Assembly (NCBI RefSeq): GCF_028502605.1
Contig: NC_079232.1
Coordinates: 2,356,001-2,420,000 of the forward strand
Direction: 5' to 3'
From: Trichoderma breve
Taxonomy: Eukaryota > Ascomycota > Sordariomycetes > Hypocreales > Hypocreaceae
Length of the DNA: 64,000 nt
Below the pieces are notes generated by a model. That model ran no database searches. It was given only the letters and a program-made list of their open reading frames with translations, and was not told the DNA's origin. Of this stretch, positions 10,180-23,710 are shown piece by piece (the stretch's first letter is position 1; every line of letters starts with the position of its first letter). The translations under genes and the position numbers were made by a program.

Positions 10180-12653
10180 TCATAGCCATCTCACCTTAGC
10201 AATGTGGTCCGTCTTCTTCTTGCTGCTCTTGACAAAGCCCATGGCCTTCAAGTCCGCCAAACCACGATAAAACATGACCAGAGCCTTCCGCTCCTCCTGC
10301 TGGCGCTGTTCATCGCTCTTCTCCCCATCATCCTCATCGTCCTCCTTCTCCTCACGCACTAGCGCGTGAAATGCTGACCACAAATCTGCCACGTTAATCA
10401 GGCTGCCCGCCTCGAGATACAAGTGGTATAGGATCGAAGTCGCGGGAAGCGTTGCCTGCACAACACCATCCTCGGCGCCGCTGCTCCTGCAACAGCTGCA
10501 AGAGAGGTAGTCGTACGGCCGCGCCAAGCTGCGCCTGAATGTCACCCGCGGCCGTGGCACCATGACGTCCCGTAGAGGCGATCTGCTGTCATACAACCAC
10601 GTCTCCGAAAATAGCACCCTCTCGGGGCGTCTTGTCCCGAAATGTGCCGTCAGCCGCTCTGACACTGCGTCGACAATATCTGTCAACTGTTTGTCTTCGT
10701 CGCGGAGGGCCGCCGAGTCGCGACTCAGCTGGACTCGCTGGGCAATCACAGTCGTCCGCATCACCTTGCTTTGGCTGCTATATTTGGTGTGCAGCGTCAT
10801 ACCCGCGCTCTCTGCGTCTGCTTGCAGCTGCTCCAGGCGCGAGAGCGTCTCTTCTAGGAAGCTCAATAAAGCGGCATCTTGTTCCTTTGTCGCGGGTTCA
10901 AGGTGAAAGCTAGGCTCTCCATCCCTAAATATGGAGATGATCCGACGTAGCATGCTGATGAGTGCGCCTGAACCCATGCGTCGGATGTGTTCGGTCAAGC
11001 TGCCATTTCCAGTACTGGGATAAGCCGTAGACAAAGAATCGACATACGCCCGCGAGAATGGGGGCTGCACAGCACCTGCAGCCTCCCTGACAAGGAGTAA
11101 GCGTAGATGACTGTCCATCCAGTCCTGTCGACGGTCATTGCTTGATCGAGCCTGCGCGAGTAGATACTCGTCGTCCTCTAGAAGCGAGCGTGCATGTTGA
11201 AGACTATCAGCGGTCGCTGCCCCAACTGCTGCCTCCACCTCATGTCGGAATGAGGGGAGATGCCGCAGTGCTTCGATATGCTCAGCCTGGAGGATCGCCT
11301 CCCCCTCTCCAGTCTCGGGGGTCAGTAAGACGCTGAGTGCGTTGGCGTAGAAGTGACACATGTAAATGTACTGATGGATGTCAGCTTCAAGGCTAAATTT
11401 CATTCGCCATCATTTCTCACCTTCAACGAGCTTATGAATGCCTGAATGCCCGCCATCTGATCTCGTTGGCGGTCGAGCATGCCCCTGAGGATTTGCGGGC
11501 CCAGTCTTAGAGGGACATCGCTGGATACTACCGCTCCTTCAAATACCCTCTCCAAGATGGTATCTGTCTGTACACAGTCGAATTGTGCACCATGTATTAG
11601 CCGACACGCTGCCTTTAACAAGCGGCTCTCCAGTAAATCAATGGATGTAGCAATTCCAAAGAGCAGAGTAAATGGAATCTGTGGTCGCCATGAACTAAGC
11701 AGGGTAATGATATCCGACAGCAAGCCGCTGTCAAAGGCTTCGCTATCCTGAAAAGCCACAAAGATATTCTCCTGCGGTTGGTGCTCCAGGAATACATGCA
11801 ACGCCTCAAGATCATACGGCAGGTAGCGTCGACTCGATCCTTGCCCAAGCTGCAAGTCTTCCTCGCCGTCGACCACGAGCGTTTTCGACGTGGCGTCTTG
11901 AATAATCTTCTTGAGGGCATTCTTCAGGTTGGTCGCCTCTGAAGACCGGAGCCGGATGAACTTGCTGGGCGATGACCGCTGAAGGGAATCTGATAGCTGC
12001 TCGAACAGCAAATCCTGGGAGGCAATGTTGGGGCCAGTGATGATGAAGGCAGACGGTATCTTGTCGCCGCTACATTGTATTAGCAACAAGTTCTCTGAGT
12101 ACAGGCAGGCAGGGGGGAACATGAGAATGCATGGGCTGGGTTCAGTTCTCACCACTCCGAGTTTGCCTCCTTAACAAACTGCGACACCTCATCCAACGTC
12201 GCAGAATTCGAGTCCCTCAAAATATCCTATCCATCACATATTAGCACGCTCATTCAAATCCGTCCCACGTCCACCTTTATCATAACACCTCACCTGTATG
12301 CGAGCATCAACCTTTGCCCAATTCTCCTCAAGCAGCCTCTCCCTTCGCTTCACACAAGCCGCACTCTCAGCACCATCCAGCAGCGGAGCGAACCACGACG
12401 CCGAGCTCTCCTCATCCTCTTCATCATCCCCAGCTATCGCAGCACGCCGCGCCGTTTTCCGCCGTTTGGACGGCCTCTCTCTTTCTCGGCGTGGCGCCTC
12501 ATTCTCTTCTGGGTTAAAGATGAAGGCTACCTGTGCGTGAGTAGTTCATGGGCCCGTTAGCAACAAGTACAGGGCCCGGTGAATGATTTTGCTATTCAGA
12601 TTTACCTGGTGATCTTCTTGGCCAAAAGTGCCCTGCGGCTCTTCATTGGACAT
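10180..12653 (-). CDS. ORC3: Origin recognition complex subunit 3
   Basis: Orc3 is a core subunit of the six-protein ORC, which marks replication origins and loads the MCM helicase. Exons are 12653..12606, 12530..12294, 12226..12153, 12069..11421 and 11370..10180, giving 732 residues; human ORC3 is 711. The acidic, basic-rich head (about residues 17-60, SKRRKTARR) leads into an AAA-like region with FIITGPNIASQD and a later TLLFGIAT. The winged-helix insert follows. The signature YMCHFYANALSVL starts at the exon 4/5 joint. The C-terminus KKKTDHIAKVRWL resembles the KTDHVARL ending known from ORC3. The apparent separate frame at 11370-11403 is resolved by a 50-nt intron, GTGAGA...ATCAG. Confidence 0.92.
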
Positions 12654-13564
12654 TTTGCCTTTTACTATTTACTGTAATCACAGGTGCTGCTTCTGCGACA
12701 CGAGATTGGGGATGTTCAAATGTCCATTGTCGTTCATGTCGTGGGAACGCGGTTTGGCAGAAACACGGTCTTTGCTAAGGAGGTATACAGTAAAGTCGAT
12801 ACAGTATGAGCACTGTGCGTCGTTGCCTAAGATCAGGAGGAAAAAGTCTACAATGCCATGTTCCTTCATCCCCTATAAATCCAGGAACAGCATCACCAGT
12901 CACTTTACGCCCATTCGAATCAAACGGCTTCTGCCACATAATCGCATTCATTTTACAAGTCAGTCATCGTACATTGCTGAATTTCATAAAACTAAAATAG
13001 AGCCTTGATTCTCGACGCGCAAAACATGCCTACCTAGTCCCCCCCCAAACCAAAAGTCCTTTGGCCCTAGTAATAACCGGATTGAGCTGCTCAAATCAAC
13101 AAGCATGTCTTTGAAATCTCCCAGGCGTGCCCCCTTGCACACTGCAATGACTCCTAATCTCCTTTTCTGACCCGTGCGTTGCGCGTGCTGGGCTGAAACA
13201 CCCAATATCCCTTTTCTCCCATCTCAAGTAACTCGAGACTCCCCTCATGCCACGCCGTGAAACGGCTCCTCCAAGAGGCAAAGTAGGTGAGCCTTCTCCC
13301 CGTTCCTTCGTCTTGCTCGTCCGTGATAGTGATTACTTGTACACCACAAATCAAAGGATAAAACTGTGGCCCCTTTTATAGTATAGGAAAGAGACGCGAA
13401 ATAAAAGATTAAATAAAAACAAATGATGAGCCTTGTGCGCCGCAGAGATAGAATAATAAAAAGAACCAAACAATAGGAATATGTCCTCGAGCAGTGACTA
13501 CCGAAACTTGGACGTAGAGAGGACAGAGCTTTTTTCGTTGACCAATTGTCGCAAATCTGGTTGC
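12654..13564. other. Intergenic region upstream of ORC3
   Basis: This 911-bp interval lies between two genes on the minus strand. It should hold the ORC3 promoter on the left and the 3' UTR of the PWWP gene on the right. I see no credible coding region; ORFs of 60-126 codons here overlap in several frames. A C-rich run occurs near 13039. Confidence 0.4.
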
Positions 13565-15711
13565 TTAAGCAGCGGCTTCAACGGCTGCAGATACGGGAGC
13601 CTATGCAGAAAAAACATTAGAATCTCATCAAATGCTGCAGAGTGTGGTGCTATCTCACCGCCTCAGCCTCAGTTTTCTCATCCTTTTCTTCACTCACATC
13701 TTCGTTGGCTTTTGGTTCTTCATCCTTGGCTGTGGCCGGGGCAACCGTTTCCTCATCAGCATCCTCCTTGGTCTGCTCATCCTCGGCATCTTCATCCTTG
13801 TCGCCGCTCTCTTTCACACCGCTGTTTCCAGCAGCCTTGCCAGACTCTTTGGATTCAGCCCCATTGACACCGTTAGCAGGCGCGGGTTCGCTAGCAAGCA
13901 GCTTGTTCCACTTGTCTAGTAGAGCTTGAGACCTCTTTTTGAATTTGAAGTCCTCCTCGCGAGGAATCGAGTCGAGTTTTAGAATCGCCTTGAAAACCTT
14001 GTTAATCTTGGTGCCTCTAATGATGGATACTTCGAGATCCTCGAATTTCTCCAGAATATTGATGAAGCTGGACATTGACTCCATCTCATCTTCACGCGGC
14101 TGTTGCTCTCTGGTTAAGAGACCTCTCTGAAGCTTGTGGCGAAGATACAAAACTTCCTTCTACAGACTTAGTTAGCGGATATTCTTTCAGTTGCACGTAA
14201 ATGTGTATCAACACACCTTTTTGCGATCATGGCGCTCTTCTGGGGTCATCTTGGCTTCCTTGGGCGCGTCAGACTTCTTGTCTGCGCTCTTCTTGACCTT
14301 GGGCTTTGCGGCCTTTGCTGCCTTCTCTTCCTTGGCCTTTGGCGCTGCCGTTCCGTTTGCCGACTTGGATGTAGATGACGTGTTAAGCTTAATCTTGGGC
14401 TTCTTGACGGATTCGGAGCGCTGAGGGGCCTGGTCACGCATTTTCTTAGTACCTTCAGATAATCTTGCCATGTCACCCAAGTGAATAAACTTACGCTGGT
14501 CTCTTCATCGGCAGCCTTTCGCTTCTTAGGCTTAGGCTTTGGCGCCTCATCCACGTCCTCCATATCCACGTCCTCGTCATCGCTTGCCTTGGCCTTGCCC
14601 TTCTTGGACTTCTTCGGGGTAGCTGCAGCTTCTTTCTTGGCCTCTTCCTGGGCAATCAGCTCGTCCTGGAAGCTCTGCAGAATTTCCTTGTAGTGCTCGA
14701 TCGAGTTTTGCTCAATGGCGAGCTCAAAAGCTGCCTTCAAGTCCTTGCGCATCTTGTCTGTAATCGTGTCTCGAGCCTTATCCGAAGTCAATTCGGATAG
14801 GGCAGTGTTCGCAACCCATCCACTAGAGCCAATCAGCTACAGCCACGACGCAGGTGCCTGGGCGGGTTGCATGACTTACAATTCATTTGTGTACAGGTAC
14901 ATGACGGGGAAGCTTCGATCGTGCACGCGCTTACCGCCATCCGCATAGGCCTCGGAATATGATCCATCGGGGCGCGCGGCGGAGACTGGTCGGGTATTGA
15001 TGAGGGCCTGAGGAAGCATATCCTCATCGCAAATGATGGCGGGCCACGCTGGGAAGCCCTTGAGTTTCACAAGGAAGTGGTCGCCAGGCTGGGCATCAAT
15101 GTGGGTTAGGCGCGCCTTGGAGCCCTTCTTGCTCAGCGTCTTGCCCTTTGACTCTCCGGCGGTCGACTTCCGACGGCTCTTACCCTTCGCAGCTGGGGTC
15201 TCGGCGGCGGCAGTCGTATCAGCTTCAGCCTCAGCGGCGGTGTCGGCGGCGTCCTTCATCTCGGCGTCGCCATCCGCGTCTGTCTTCTTCTCATCCTCAG
15301 CTGGCTTTGCAGATGGGGCATCGGCAGCGTTTTCCGCGCTCTCAGGCGCCCTGGGTTCTGGTTTGGCAGCTGCGATTAGCGCAAGTCCATTGGCTGGAAA
15401 AATAAGGCAGAAAAATAAATAGAAAAATAAAAAATCCAGCAACGCAAGCTCAGAGCTGTTGGCATCACAGCAATGAAGCTCGTACAAGTAAAGACTAGGA
15501 AAATGCGCGAAAAGACTTTGCTAAAAGCGCGTTTGGGAAGCTTACCTTGAGCATCCTTTGCCTCCTCCATTGTGGCATCCCCCTCAGACTTGTCCGCAGC
15601 CTTGGCGGCCAATTCTCCCTCGCCGGCAACCTTTGGTTCGGAAGCAGGCACTGGCTCGGTGCTGGCAACAGGCGCGGCGGCGTCGGGCTTCTCAGGCGAG
15701 TTATCTGCCAT
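13565..15711 (-). CDS. PWWP-domain chromatin protein with LEDGF-IBD/TFIIS-N-like helical domain
   Basis: Exons are 15711..15546, 15369..14880, 14822..14495, 14429..14217, 14159..13659 and 13600..13565, giving 577 residues. A disordered, Ala/Glu/Lys-rich head precedes a PWWP domain at about residues 145-235 (DHFLVKLKGFPAWPAIICDE). PWWP domains read methylated histone H3, typically H3K36me. A long Lys-rich linker follows. Residues 402-488 form a helical bundle (LEKFEDLEVSIIRGTKINK) like the TFIIS N-terminal or LEDGF integrase-binding fold. The tail is acidic. The architecture matches LEDGF/HRP2-like readers and fungal Pdp3-type proteins; which orthologue is unsure. The last 12-codon exon is the least certain. 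The start avoids an upstream in-frame ATG, because MADNSPEKPD begins the compositionally typical head. Confidence 0.85.
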
Positions 15712-16497
15712 GGCGGACGCTGGGTGGCGATGCGCAGCTTCCAATGCTAGAGACACAGGCAGATCTCACGCGAATGGCACGAGGGTCGGGGTCAAGCTCC
15801 AGAAAGGCAGCGTCGGACGCGTTTCGCGGCGTGTTATGCGTGTTCAATGGGGGCGCAAGGCAAGTTGCGTGATGCAGCTGGAGGCTCGGGCGATGAAAGA
15901 CGCAGTTGTCTCAATCAGCTTCGCCCGCGTTGTGCTAAGGATTGATGTGGGTGACGAAAGGAAAAACACTGGAGCGAATAACGAACCGCAGGAACACGTC
16001 AAAACGTCACCGAATCGCGTCACGTGACTGGCATTAATGACGACTCAAATAAGCAACCCCAAAACCCGCGATTCACAATGCCGAGGCGCCATACGACGGC
16101 GGCAATGCCGGGGCCACTGCTCTAGACAACTGCCTATGCCTCGCAAGGGCCGTGCGACCGTCTTCGCTCGCCCGCGTTGGCCCTGAGCCCATCGCCGTGC
16201 TTCGACGTCTGACTCCCACCCTGGCCTGCACGAGGTTGTCGCCCTAGACTACCCAACCACCTTGGGCCTCGAAACTGCTGTTCCACAACCGCGCGCCACC
16301 ACAACCCCTGCTTTATCCCGAAAACAATACGCAAAGAGCAGATCATCGTCATGGGCGTCGCCGAGAACCAAAACCGGGAACCAAAGCTGGGCAAAACATA
16401 AATCACATATTAAGATTGTATCCGTAGCTTGCCTTTACTGTACATAATCGTTCTTTTTTTGTAGAGAGTTCAAAGATGGGAGCAAGCGCGCCGGCAT
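15712..16497. other. Intergenic region between BRR2 3' end and PWWP gene
   Basis: This 786-bp interval carries the 3' flank of BRR2 and the promoter of the PWWP gene, both on the minus strand. An ACGCGT hexamer lies at 15817, 106 bp before the PWWP start; it resembles an MBF site but may be chance. No credible coding region is seen. Confidence 0.35.
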
Positions 16498-19400
16498 CTA
16501 CTCCTCGTCTTCGTCCTCGTCGTCCTCGTCCTCGTCCACATCCATGCTCTCTGCTGCCGTCACTGAAAACTCCCGTTCTTGGTCCACTCCGATGTAACTA
16601 TCACTCATTAGGAACAGCTTGAGGTTGTGCTCACCAGGAGATGGCACAGTGTATTCAAGCCGTACGTTCAGCTCACGGCCGATGGTAACCCGTTTGATTG
16701 CCAGTAGATTTCGAGTCTTGTCATCGCCCACCACCAACCACCAGTTCTCCATCTTCTTAGAGGGGTAGAAGGGTGCGTGCACCGTAGAGTCGTGTTCGTC
16801 ATCCTCCTCGATGTTTCGCGTGATTTTGATGCTCAGGTTGGCTGGCTCACCAGCCCTGATCTCATCTGCGTCAAGAACTTCATGTTCTAGCTCCAAATCG
16901 GGGTACTTGTCGTTTGTGAACTCTGCTGCTTGTGCCAGCTGTTTCTGTGAAAGACCCAATCGCTTGACCAAGTTGTTATAGTCTGCATTCTCCTCAGGGT
17001 TCATCGCTTCCATGAAGTCGAAAATGTCCTTGATTCTAAAGATTGGGTTAGCTAGATGATACATGGTGTGGAACAACTTCAAAAGAAATAAAGGATGAAA
17101 GGAAGGGAAAGGGAGGGAAAACATACCCAAAATCATTTGCAACCTTGACGACCTCGGGCGAAAAGTGTGGAATCTGCTTAAGAGGACTATCTCGGTCCCA
17201 CATTGCTTGGACAACCATTTGGGACATTTCCATGGCGTTCATGGCGTTGAGATGACCATCTGATGAGAGAATGTCGACCATGGCGCTGAGAAGACTGAGA
17301 ATTCTAGTGAGGAGAATCTCCTGGTCCTTGGCAAGGTCGATTGGAAGTTGCATCCGAGAGAAGTGAGCTTGGAGCAAAACAAAAGCCTTGAAGTGAGGAG
17401 AGTCATAGCTGGGCTGCGCCATCTTGACGGGAATGCGGTCGTAGATGCGTCGCAGAAGACTGTCCTCGTGCCGACGAACCTGAATGGTTTCAAACTCGGT
17501 AGCGGAAGTGACGATTTCCAAGATACCCTTGAGCTTCGTCCGTGCTGTGAGAGACAGCAGGAATGTCTGCATTGTGATGTAAGAGATGTTGTAGTAGGCA
17601 CCAATCATGGCCGCATTCTGCGGCGCAACAGATCCATCATCTTCGTCAAATTCGATAATCTTGGATTCGCCCAATTCACGCAGCGTCGTTTCCACGAGAT
17701 CTGACATGTAGTTGCTCAGGCCTTCATGAGTTGTGCTAGTTAGGCCATAGTAGCTTGGGTTCCCTAGCAGCCTTCGATAAAAGTACGTGAACGTGGTCCA
17801 GTTAATGGCATCATCACCCGACTCGATCATCTTGGTGCTAATCTCCGTGACAAAGGCATCATGGAGGTAGTTGTGCAAGTGTGACTCGATGGGCAGGGCC
17901 TCGTTCAAAAACTTCTTGTAGTAATCACGCTTGACCTGAGGCAGCATGAGAACTCCACGGCCACGGCCGTCTTTTGAGGGCCGCAATGCCTTGCCGAACA
18001 TTTGCAGGATTTCGCTAAGAGGGTAGTCCACGTATCTGTGCTCGCGGCCCTCGAAATACTGCGTCCCCATAACAATAACGAGATGAGCGGTGCTCGTCAA
18101 TTCCCAACAGACGTCTCGAGACGCGACAAGCACTTGAATAGCACCATTATCGTAAAGATGCTTCACGATGCGCTTGTCGCTCTGGCTGAGAGCTTCATGG
18201 TAGTAACCGATACCATGAGACAGGGCTTCAGCCAGGGCCTCTTCGTGGACGCGATCAAGAAGGGGCCGCATTTGCTCGACGTCGGTGTGCAAAAAGCGGT
18301 CTTCGTCGTCGTCCGCGGCGCAGGCGGCCAGCAAATCGCGTGCAGTGTTTCTGGTCTGCTTGCGACTGGGAACGAAGATCATTGCCGGCTTGTCTGGTGA
18401 CATCTGGGTAATAGCTAAGTATGCCGGCTTCGCCATGGCTAGCATCAAGGACGGGAAATGAGGAATCGAGAAGGACTGAATGTGAAGCTCGAGAGGCACG
18501 GGTCTGACGTGAGGGCTGAAGTTATAAATGTCGTGCTTTTTAGCATCAATCCACTCGCCAACATCGCGAGCATTGGCCAGAGAGGCGCTCAAAGCAACAA
18601 TCCTCATCGGCAGCTCCGTCTGAGTACGGATATAGTGCATGCGCGATACGATAATCTCGTATATGTAGCCCATGTGGCCACCTAGAAGATGGATCTCATC
18701 GGCGATGAATAGCTGCACCGTTTGGACATTCTTCCGTCTCTTCCACTGCCTCGACAAAACATCCCACTGCGTAGGTGTAGCGAGGATCAAATCACCAGCC
18801 TCGAGGATTTTAAGATCTGCAGCCGTTTCGCCTGTCAACTTCACAATCTCTTTTCCGCCGCCCAAGTGGCTGAGTCTCTTTTGCCAGTCTTGGAGACGAG
18901 CGTCAACAAGCTCTTGGAAAGGAGCGATATAAACTGCTCGGCCGGCATCGCCCTGAGCCCAGTGCCGTAGGAGGGCGAATTCAGCACATACTGTTTTGCC
19001 ACTTCCCGTTGGGGCACCGATGAAGACATTCTGATCCGTCTTGTAGAGCGAGTTAAAGGTCTGCGTTTGGATCTTGTTGAATTGTCTCCAATCCGGATAG
19101 AGATCCACGTAGTCTTGAACTTTAAGCGCCGAAACGAGAAGAGGTTGAAGTTCAAGCAGCTCCGTGTGAGGCGGGAACTTTTCGGGCAGAAGGAGCTTGT
19201 GGAAGGGGACGGCCAATCTCGTCTCAGAATGCATCCACCTGTCTGAGATGACTGAAACAAAGTAGTTGGGTGGCATAGGATCTGTGATGGGGACCGTGAA
19301 GTCCACGATGTGTTCATTTGCTTCAGATTCGGCGTAGTCCTTGCGAAGCAGGAAAGTGTCGTGATATAAGATGTCTTCGCCGTCGCAGTCCTCAACTACA

Positions 19401-22400
19401 ATCCAGAAACTCTCAGCAGCGCCATGAACGCTGTCATCCCACTCGAAGTTTGGAGTGATGCTAAGCTCGACTCTGAGCATCGATCGGGTCATGGGCTGAA
19501 CCTGTGCCTGAACATCGACCCTGGGGAACTTGGCGACAAGCCCACAGACTGTACGGCCTGCCTTTGGCATGCCCAGCAGCTCACCCATTCTCGGAGGATC
19601 AAGATCAAAGTAGTTGCTCCACGAGACGTCAATTCTTTCTGCTTTCTGAACAATATCACGAGGGCAGGAGGGGAACTGGCGCAACGGTGACATTGTAGGC
19701 CACATTCGCTTTTCTGCCATCTTGCACAGGTCCAGGGCAGTCTTTGCAACAGATGCCCAACCCTTCTTGAGTGTAATCTCGAAGATGGCCCGCAAGATTC
19801 GGCCGGCACTTTGAGTGACATATACCATGTCTGCCATAAGAGCCAGACCATCGAGCTTCAAACGGGAGATGTATGCCTGGAGAAGAACATTGATTTTCGC
19901 GTGTGGCTCTTCAATGCTTTCTTTGACGGGGATCGGCACTCTACCCATCAGCTTGGCGAGCTCCAGCTTCTCATCTTGACGGACGGGAATGTATTTGAAT
20001 TCGGCACTGAGTGCGAATACCCGGAAGAGCTCGATAGTTGTAATTGAGGGTTGGATGAGGTTGTTGTAGGTGTCCATGGAGCTTGAAGTGATGTAGTAGT
20101 GAGAGGCAATACGACCCAGTTCGGTAGACTGGATCCTGCCCGTCTTCTCGTCATACTTGACAAGATTTGACTTTCTGAGAGCCATTGCTGCAGAATGTAT
20201 GAGGTCGACACGCTTTTGTTCTAATGCTTCATCGTCCTCATATTCTGCACCCACTTGGTACAACCCTGGAGACCGAAGCATTCGGACAAAGAGGTATGTG
20301 TATCCAAGCCATTCGACACCCTCATCTCGAGTTCTCACATTGCCAAGTACAACTTCAGCATTAAGATTATCCACCAATTTGCTAACAAACTGACTCTCAA
20401 TGGGAAGCTGCTGGTTGAGAAGCGAGAGGTAGTACTGAATCTCGCTTTGGGTCGTAATAATGATGCCTTCTCCATAGGTGTCGAACTGCGGTCGACCTGC
20501 ACGACCCAGCATCTGGAGAACATCCTGAGGGCTAAGCTCAACCCAGCTACCCTTCTCTGGAGAGTAAATTTGTGTACCCTTGATGATGACAGTATGGGCG
20601 GGCAAGTTAACACCCCAGGCAAGGGTGGCAGTAGACACAAGGACTTGGATAGCACCTCTGGCAAACAAATCCTCAACATCGGTTCTGTCTATTCTGTTCA
20701 TGCCTGCATGGTGGATACCGAACCCATAAGGCAAGATATCCTTGAGGTCCTGATCGGTCGCTTGGCTTGCAGCTTCAGCCAAAACTTCCCGGCTGCCGGC
20801 ATCGTGTCGAAGAATTTGGTTAATAGTCTCCATTTCCAGGGCCTTGTCTCGGATATAACGGGCCGTCTTTGCGGTCTCTTTACGAGAGTGGACGAAGATA
20901 ATCATCTGGTTTCGGTGAGTGCCGACGTGTTCGATGACTTTGTTGTATGTGACATCGTTCATCGTCTTGAGCTGCTTGATTGCTTTGCGATCAGTGACGC
21001 CAATGAACTCTTGACGCAAAGGACACGGTCGGAAGGAACCATCAAAGTGGAACATGGCCTTCTTGGTGTCGACGCGAAGAAAGCTAGCAACATCTCGGTA
21101 GTTTGGAAGCGTTGCAGACAGACCGACAATTCGTACAGGCTCTCCTGTCTGCTCTGTTTTACGAATGGTTCTGCTGACAATGCTCTCCAATACGGGACCA
21201 CGGTCGTCATGGAGCAAGTGGATTTCATCAATGATGATCAGGCGCACCAAGTTGGTGTAGGAGGCATCAGTTGCCTTGCGCGTGATGACGTCCCATTTTT
21301 CAGGTGTGGTTACAATAATTTGAGTTTCTGCGATTTGCTGCTTGGTGAGTTGGCGATCACCAGTCAGCTCAGACACGCGGATACCATAGGGCTCAAGACG
21401 CTTTCCGAAGTTGCCAACTTGCTCTTGAACGAGAGCCTTCAGAGGGGCGATGTAGACGATTTTGAAAGCATCAAGATCAATGTCGCCAGTCTCCGGGTTA
21501 CGGTTCTTGCCGATTTCTCTCAGAATAGTCAACATGGCCACGTTTGTTTTACCACTACCTGTGGGGGCACAAACAAGCATGTTGCCATCATCCTCAAAAG
21601 CGGTTGGGTAACATTTGGATTGGATCTTGTTCAAAGACTTGGCCGTGCTGAAGGGCATCCGTGACCATTCCGGCATGTCAGTAATGGGAATAAGAACATC
21701 GTCTGGATCATTCCGCTTCTTCGGAGCAGGCACGTGAATCTCTTCGTAGCCCTTGAAAGATCTCTTGGTCGATCCCTCTGGTAGCCTGACTTTGGCGTTG
21801 GTCATGAGGTGGTTTCCTTGGTCAAAGACCAAGTTGTCCAGGTTAATGAGTCTCTTTGGCTGCAGCCCACCCACCAGGTGTCCTTCGGGCCGTTCAGTCT
21901 TGGGTCCTTCCGCGGTGAAAGAAGCGGGAACGTCAATATCCATCTTGATGGCTCCCTTTCCTCCTTTCTCTCCGTCGGCTGCAGACTTGCCGCGCAGCTC
22001 GTTGAGAATCCATTGCAGACCCTCCGATGCCATTTCTCTTTCGACATTGGCACGCTGTTCCGCATCTGCTGCTCTAGCAAGTTTTGTGAGCCAGAAGACC
22101 TTTTCCCTGTTTTGAACGAGCTTTTGGACAAGCTCATGATGCTCGAAATCGAAGAGCTCCATCAGATCGTTTTCAATCTCTCGGAGAGATTTCTCTTCGC
22201 CGCCGACCTCGTCAGGTTCTCCGGAGAGTATACGCAAGGCATCCTTGGTCTTGTCCGTTTGCTCGTGCGCGTCTGGGTACAATGTGCCAATCTGACGCTG
22301 TAGCCAGAAGGCGTCCACATCTCGCGCGAGTATAGAGGTTTTGTCGTCCTTCTTGTGCTTATCTCCTGAGGGTGCTGAGTCGAGGATCATTTCGTCATCT

Positions 22401-23194
22401 GCTCCCCCGGCTTCCTCCTCTGCCTTTGCCGCCCCTTCTTCCTCCTCCTCTTCCTCTTCGTCTTCTGAAGACTCGTCTCGAACTTCATTGACAATCTCAT
22501 CCTCTTCGTCGTCGTCGTCAAAGGCAACAGCCACACCCTGCCGCTGGTCGATTTCCGCGTCGTCATCGTTGTCGCCTCCCATATTAACATCCTCATCATC
22601 GTCTTGGGCATCGTAGTCTGTAATCTTCTTTCCCAAGTTAATCAGTTCGTTGAATTGCTTAGGATTCAGAGTTGTGCCGAGAATGTCATCGATTTCCTTC
22701 TTCTTGTCCAGATCCTTCATATCATCATCTTTGAGATATTCCAACGCAGCATCTGCAGCACTGCGTACGACTTCATGAGGCACATCGCCAAGGTTGTTCG
22801 CCACAAGAGTCAAGATCAGGTCAAAGGTCGCCCGCGTCGCTGCGGTTCGAGGTCGGTATGTGATACCTTCGATCAAGGTGTCATTTGTGCCGAGTACACC
22901 ACCCTGTTGCGCATCCGGTTTTCGCTTCCGTTGCTCTCTTAGCAATACATCCTGGCCCTCCTGAAGATTTCCTCGCTCGATTTCGGGCATTCCAGGTTGT
23001 CTCTTCTGCTTGGGGGCTTCGTCACGAGCCACTCGAGAGCCCATGTCGTTGATACTCAGGCGTCCAGCGAGAGACTCTGGGTCGCCTGTGGCCTCATCAG
23101 TTCGCCTTGTGACAAACCGACGGTCCGCCTGGAGAACCAGGTTGGACATGGCCGAGTACTTGTACTGGGAGACATCGCGATGAGGGTCCGACAT
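16498..23194 (-). CDS. BRR2: Pre-mRNA-splicing helicase BRR2 (U5 snRNP 200-kDa helicase)
   Basis: Brr2 is the Ski2-like RNA helicase of U5 snRNP; it unwinds U4/U6 to activate the spliceosome. Exons are 23194..17127 and 17035..16498, giving 2201 residues; the yeast and human proteins are about 2140-2165. The order is an acidic N-terminal region with a Glu run near residue 245, then two tandem helicase cassettes each ending in a Sec63 domain. Cassette 1 has Walker A APTGSGKTN (~541), DEIH (~656) and motif VI QMLGRAGRP. Cassette 2 keeps Walker A APTGSGKTV (~1394) and DEIH (~1500) but has SAS for SAT and QMFGKALRP at motif VI. That fits the family's inactive, regulatory second cassette. The C-terminus is an Asp/Glu tail. 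The intron (GTATGT...TTAG) restores NDFGIKDIFDF. A 469-codon frame on the other strand is a shadow. Confidence 0.97.
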
Positions 23195-23710
23195 CGTGGC
23201 GATTGTGCTTGGGAATTAGGATTAAAGAGAGAAGAAGGAGAGAGAGAACGTCGATGTTCTCGACAAAAAGCTCGATGAGCCCAGCGTCTACTTCACCATG
23301 TGCTTGCCACCCAGACAAAGGGAATCGGGTCGAAACGGAGGGCAGCTGCCTAGGCGTCTCAGCAATGTGAAGTCGCTGAATTGGGTGAATGGTGATGCTT
23401 GGACTTGGTCGCGATAAATTTCCTGAGCCAACATCTTCTGCCTGGACGCGCCAAGTAGCAAAGAGTTAGTGCAATACGCCACACCAGAATCGTTTTTAGC
23501 CACAGTGCTGTGGAGAAATCGAGCTCAATGAGTGGCCCCCCTGTATTTAGCGACCTACGTATACAGCTGCTGATAGGCTGAGGCGGTCAGGTACCTCTCA
23601 CAGCTCCCGAGTGCAGGCGGTACATGTGCCGAGATATAAGGCGGCATGTGCAGCCCAACGCTCATGTTCGCCTCGATTATATCAAGTGCAATGAATCTCA
23701 ATATATCAAC
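23195..23710. promoter_or_regulatory. Divergent promoter region BRR2 / coiled-coil protein
   Basis: This 516-bp interval separates two divergent starts (430 bp if the longer form of the right-hand gene is used). A GA-rich stretch lies just upstream of BRR2 (23226-23248). No further gene is seen. Confidence 0.5.

Noticed and set aside
11370..11421. ORC3 split into two genes by a stop at 11400
   Set aside because: A 50-nt GT-AG intron joins the parts exactly at the conserved YMCHFYAN segment, and total length fits ORC3.
20255..21664. 469-codon frame on the plus strand inside BRR2
   Set aside because: It lies antisense to the strongly conserved first helicase cassette and has no recognisable domain. 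It is a shadow created by codon bias in BRR2.
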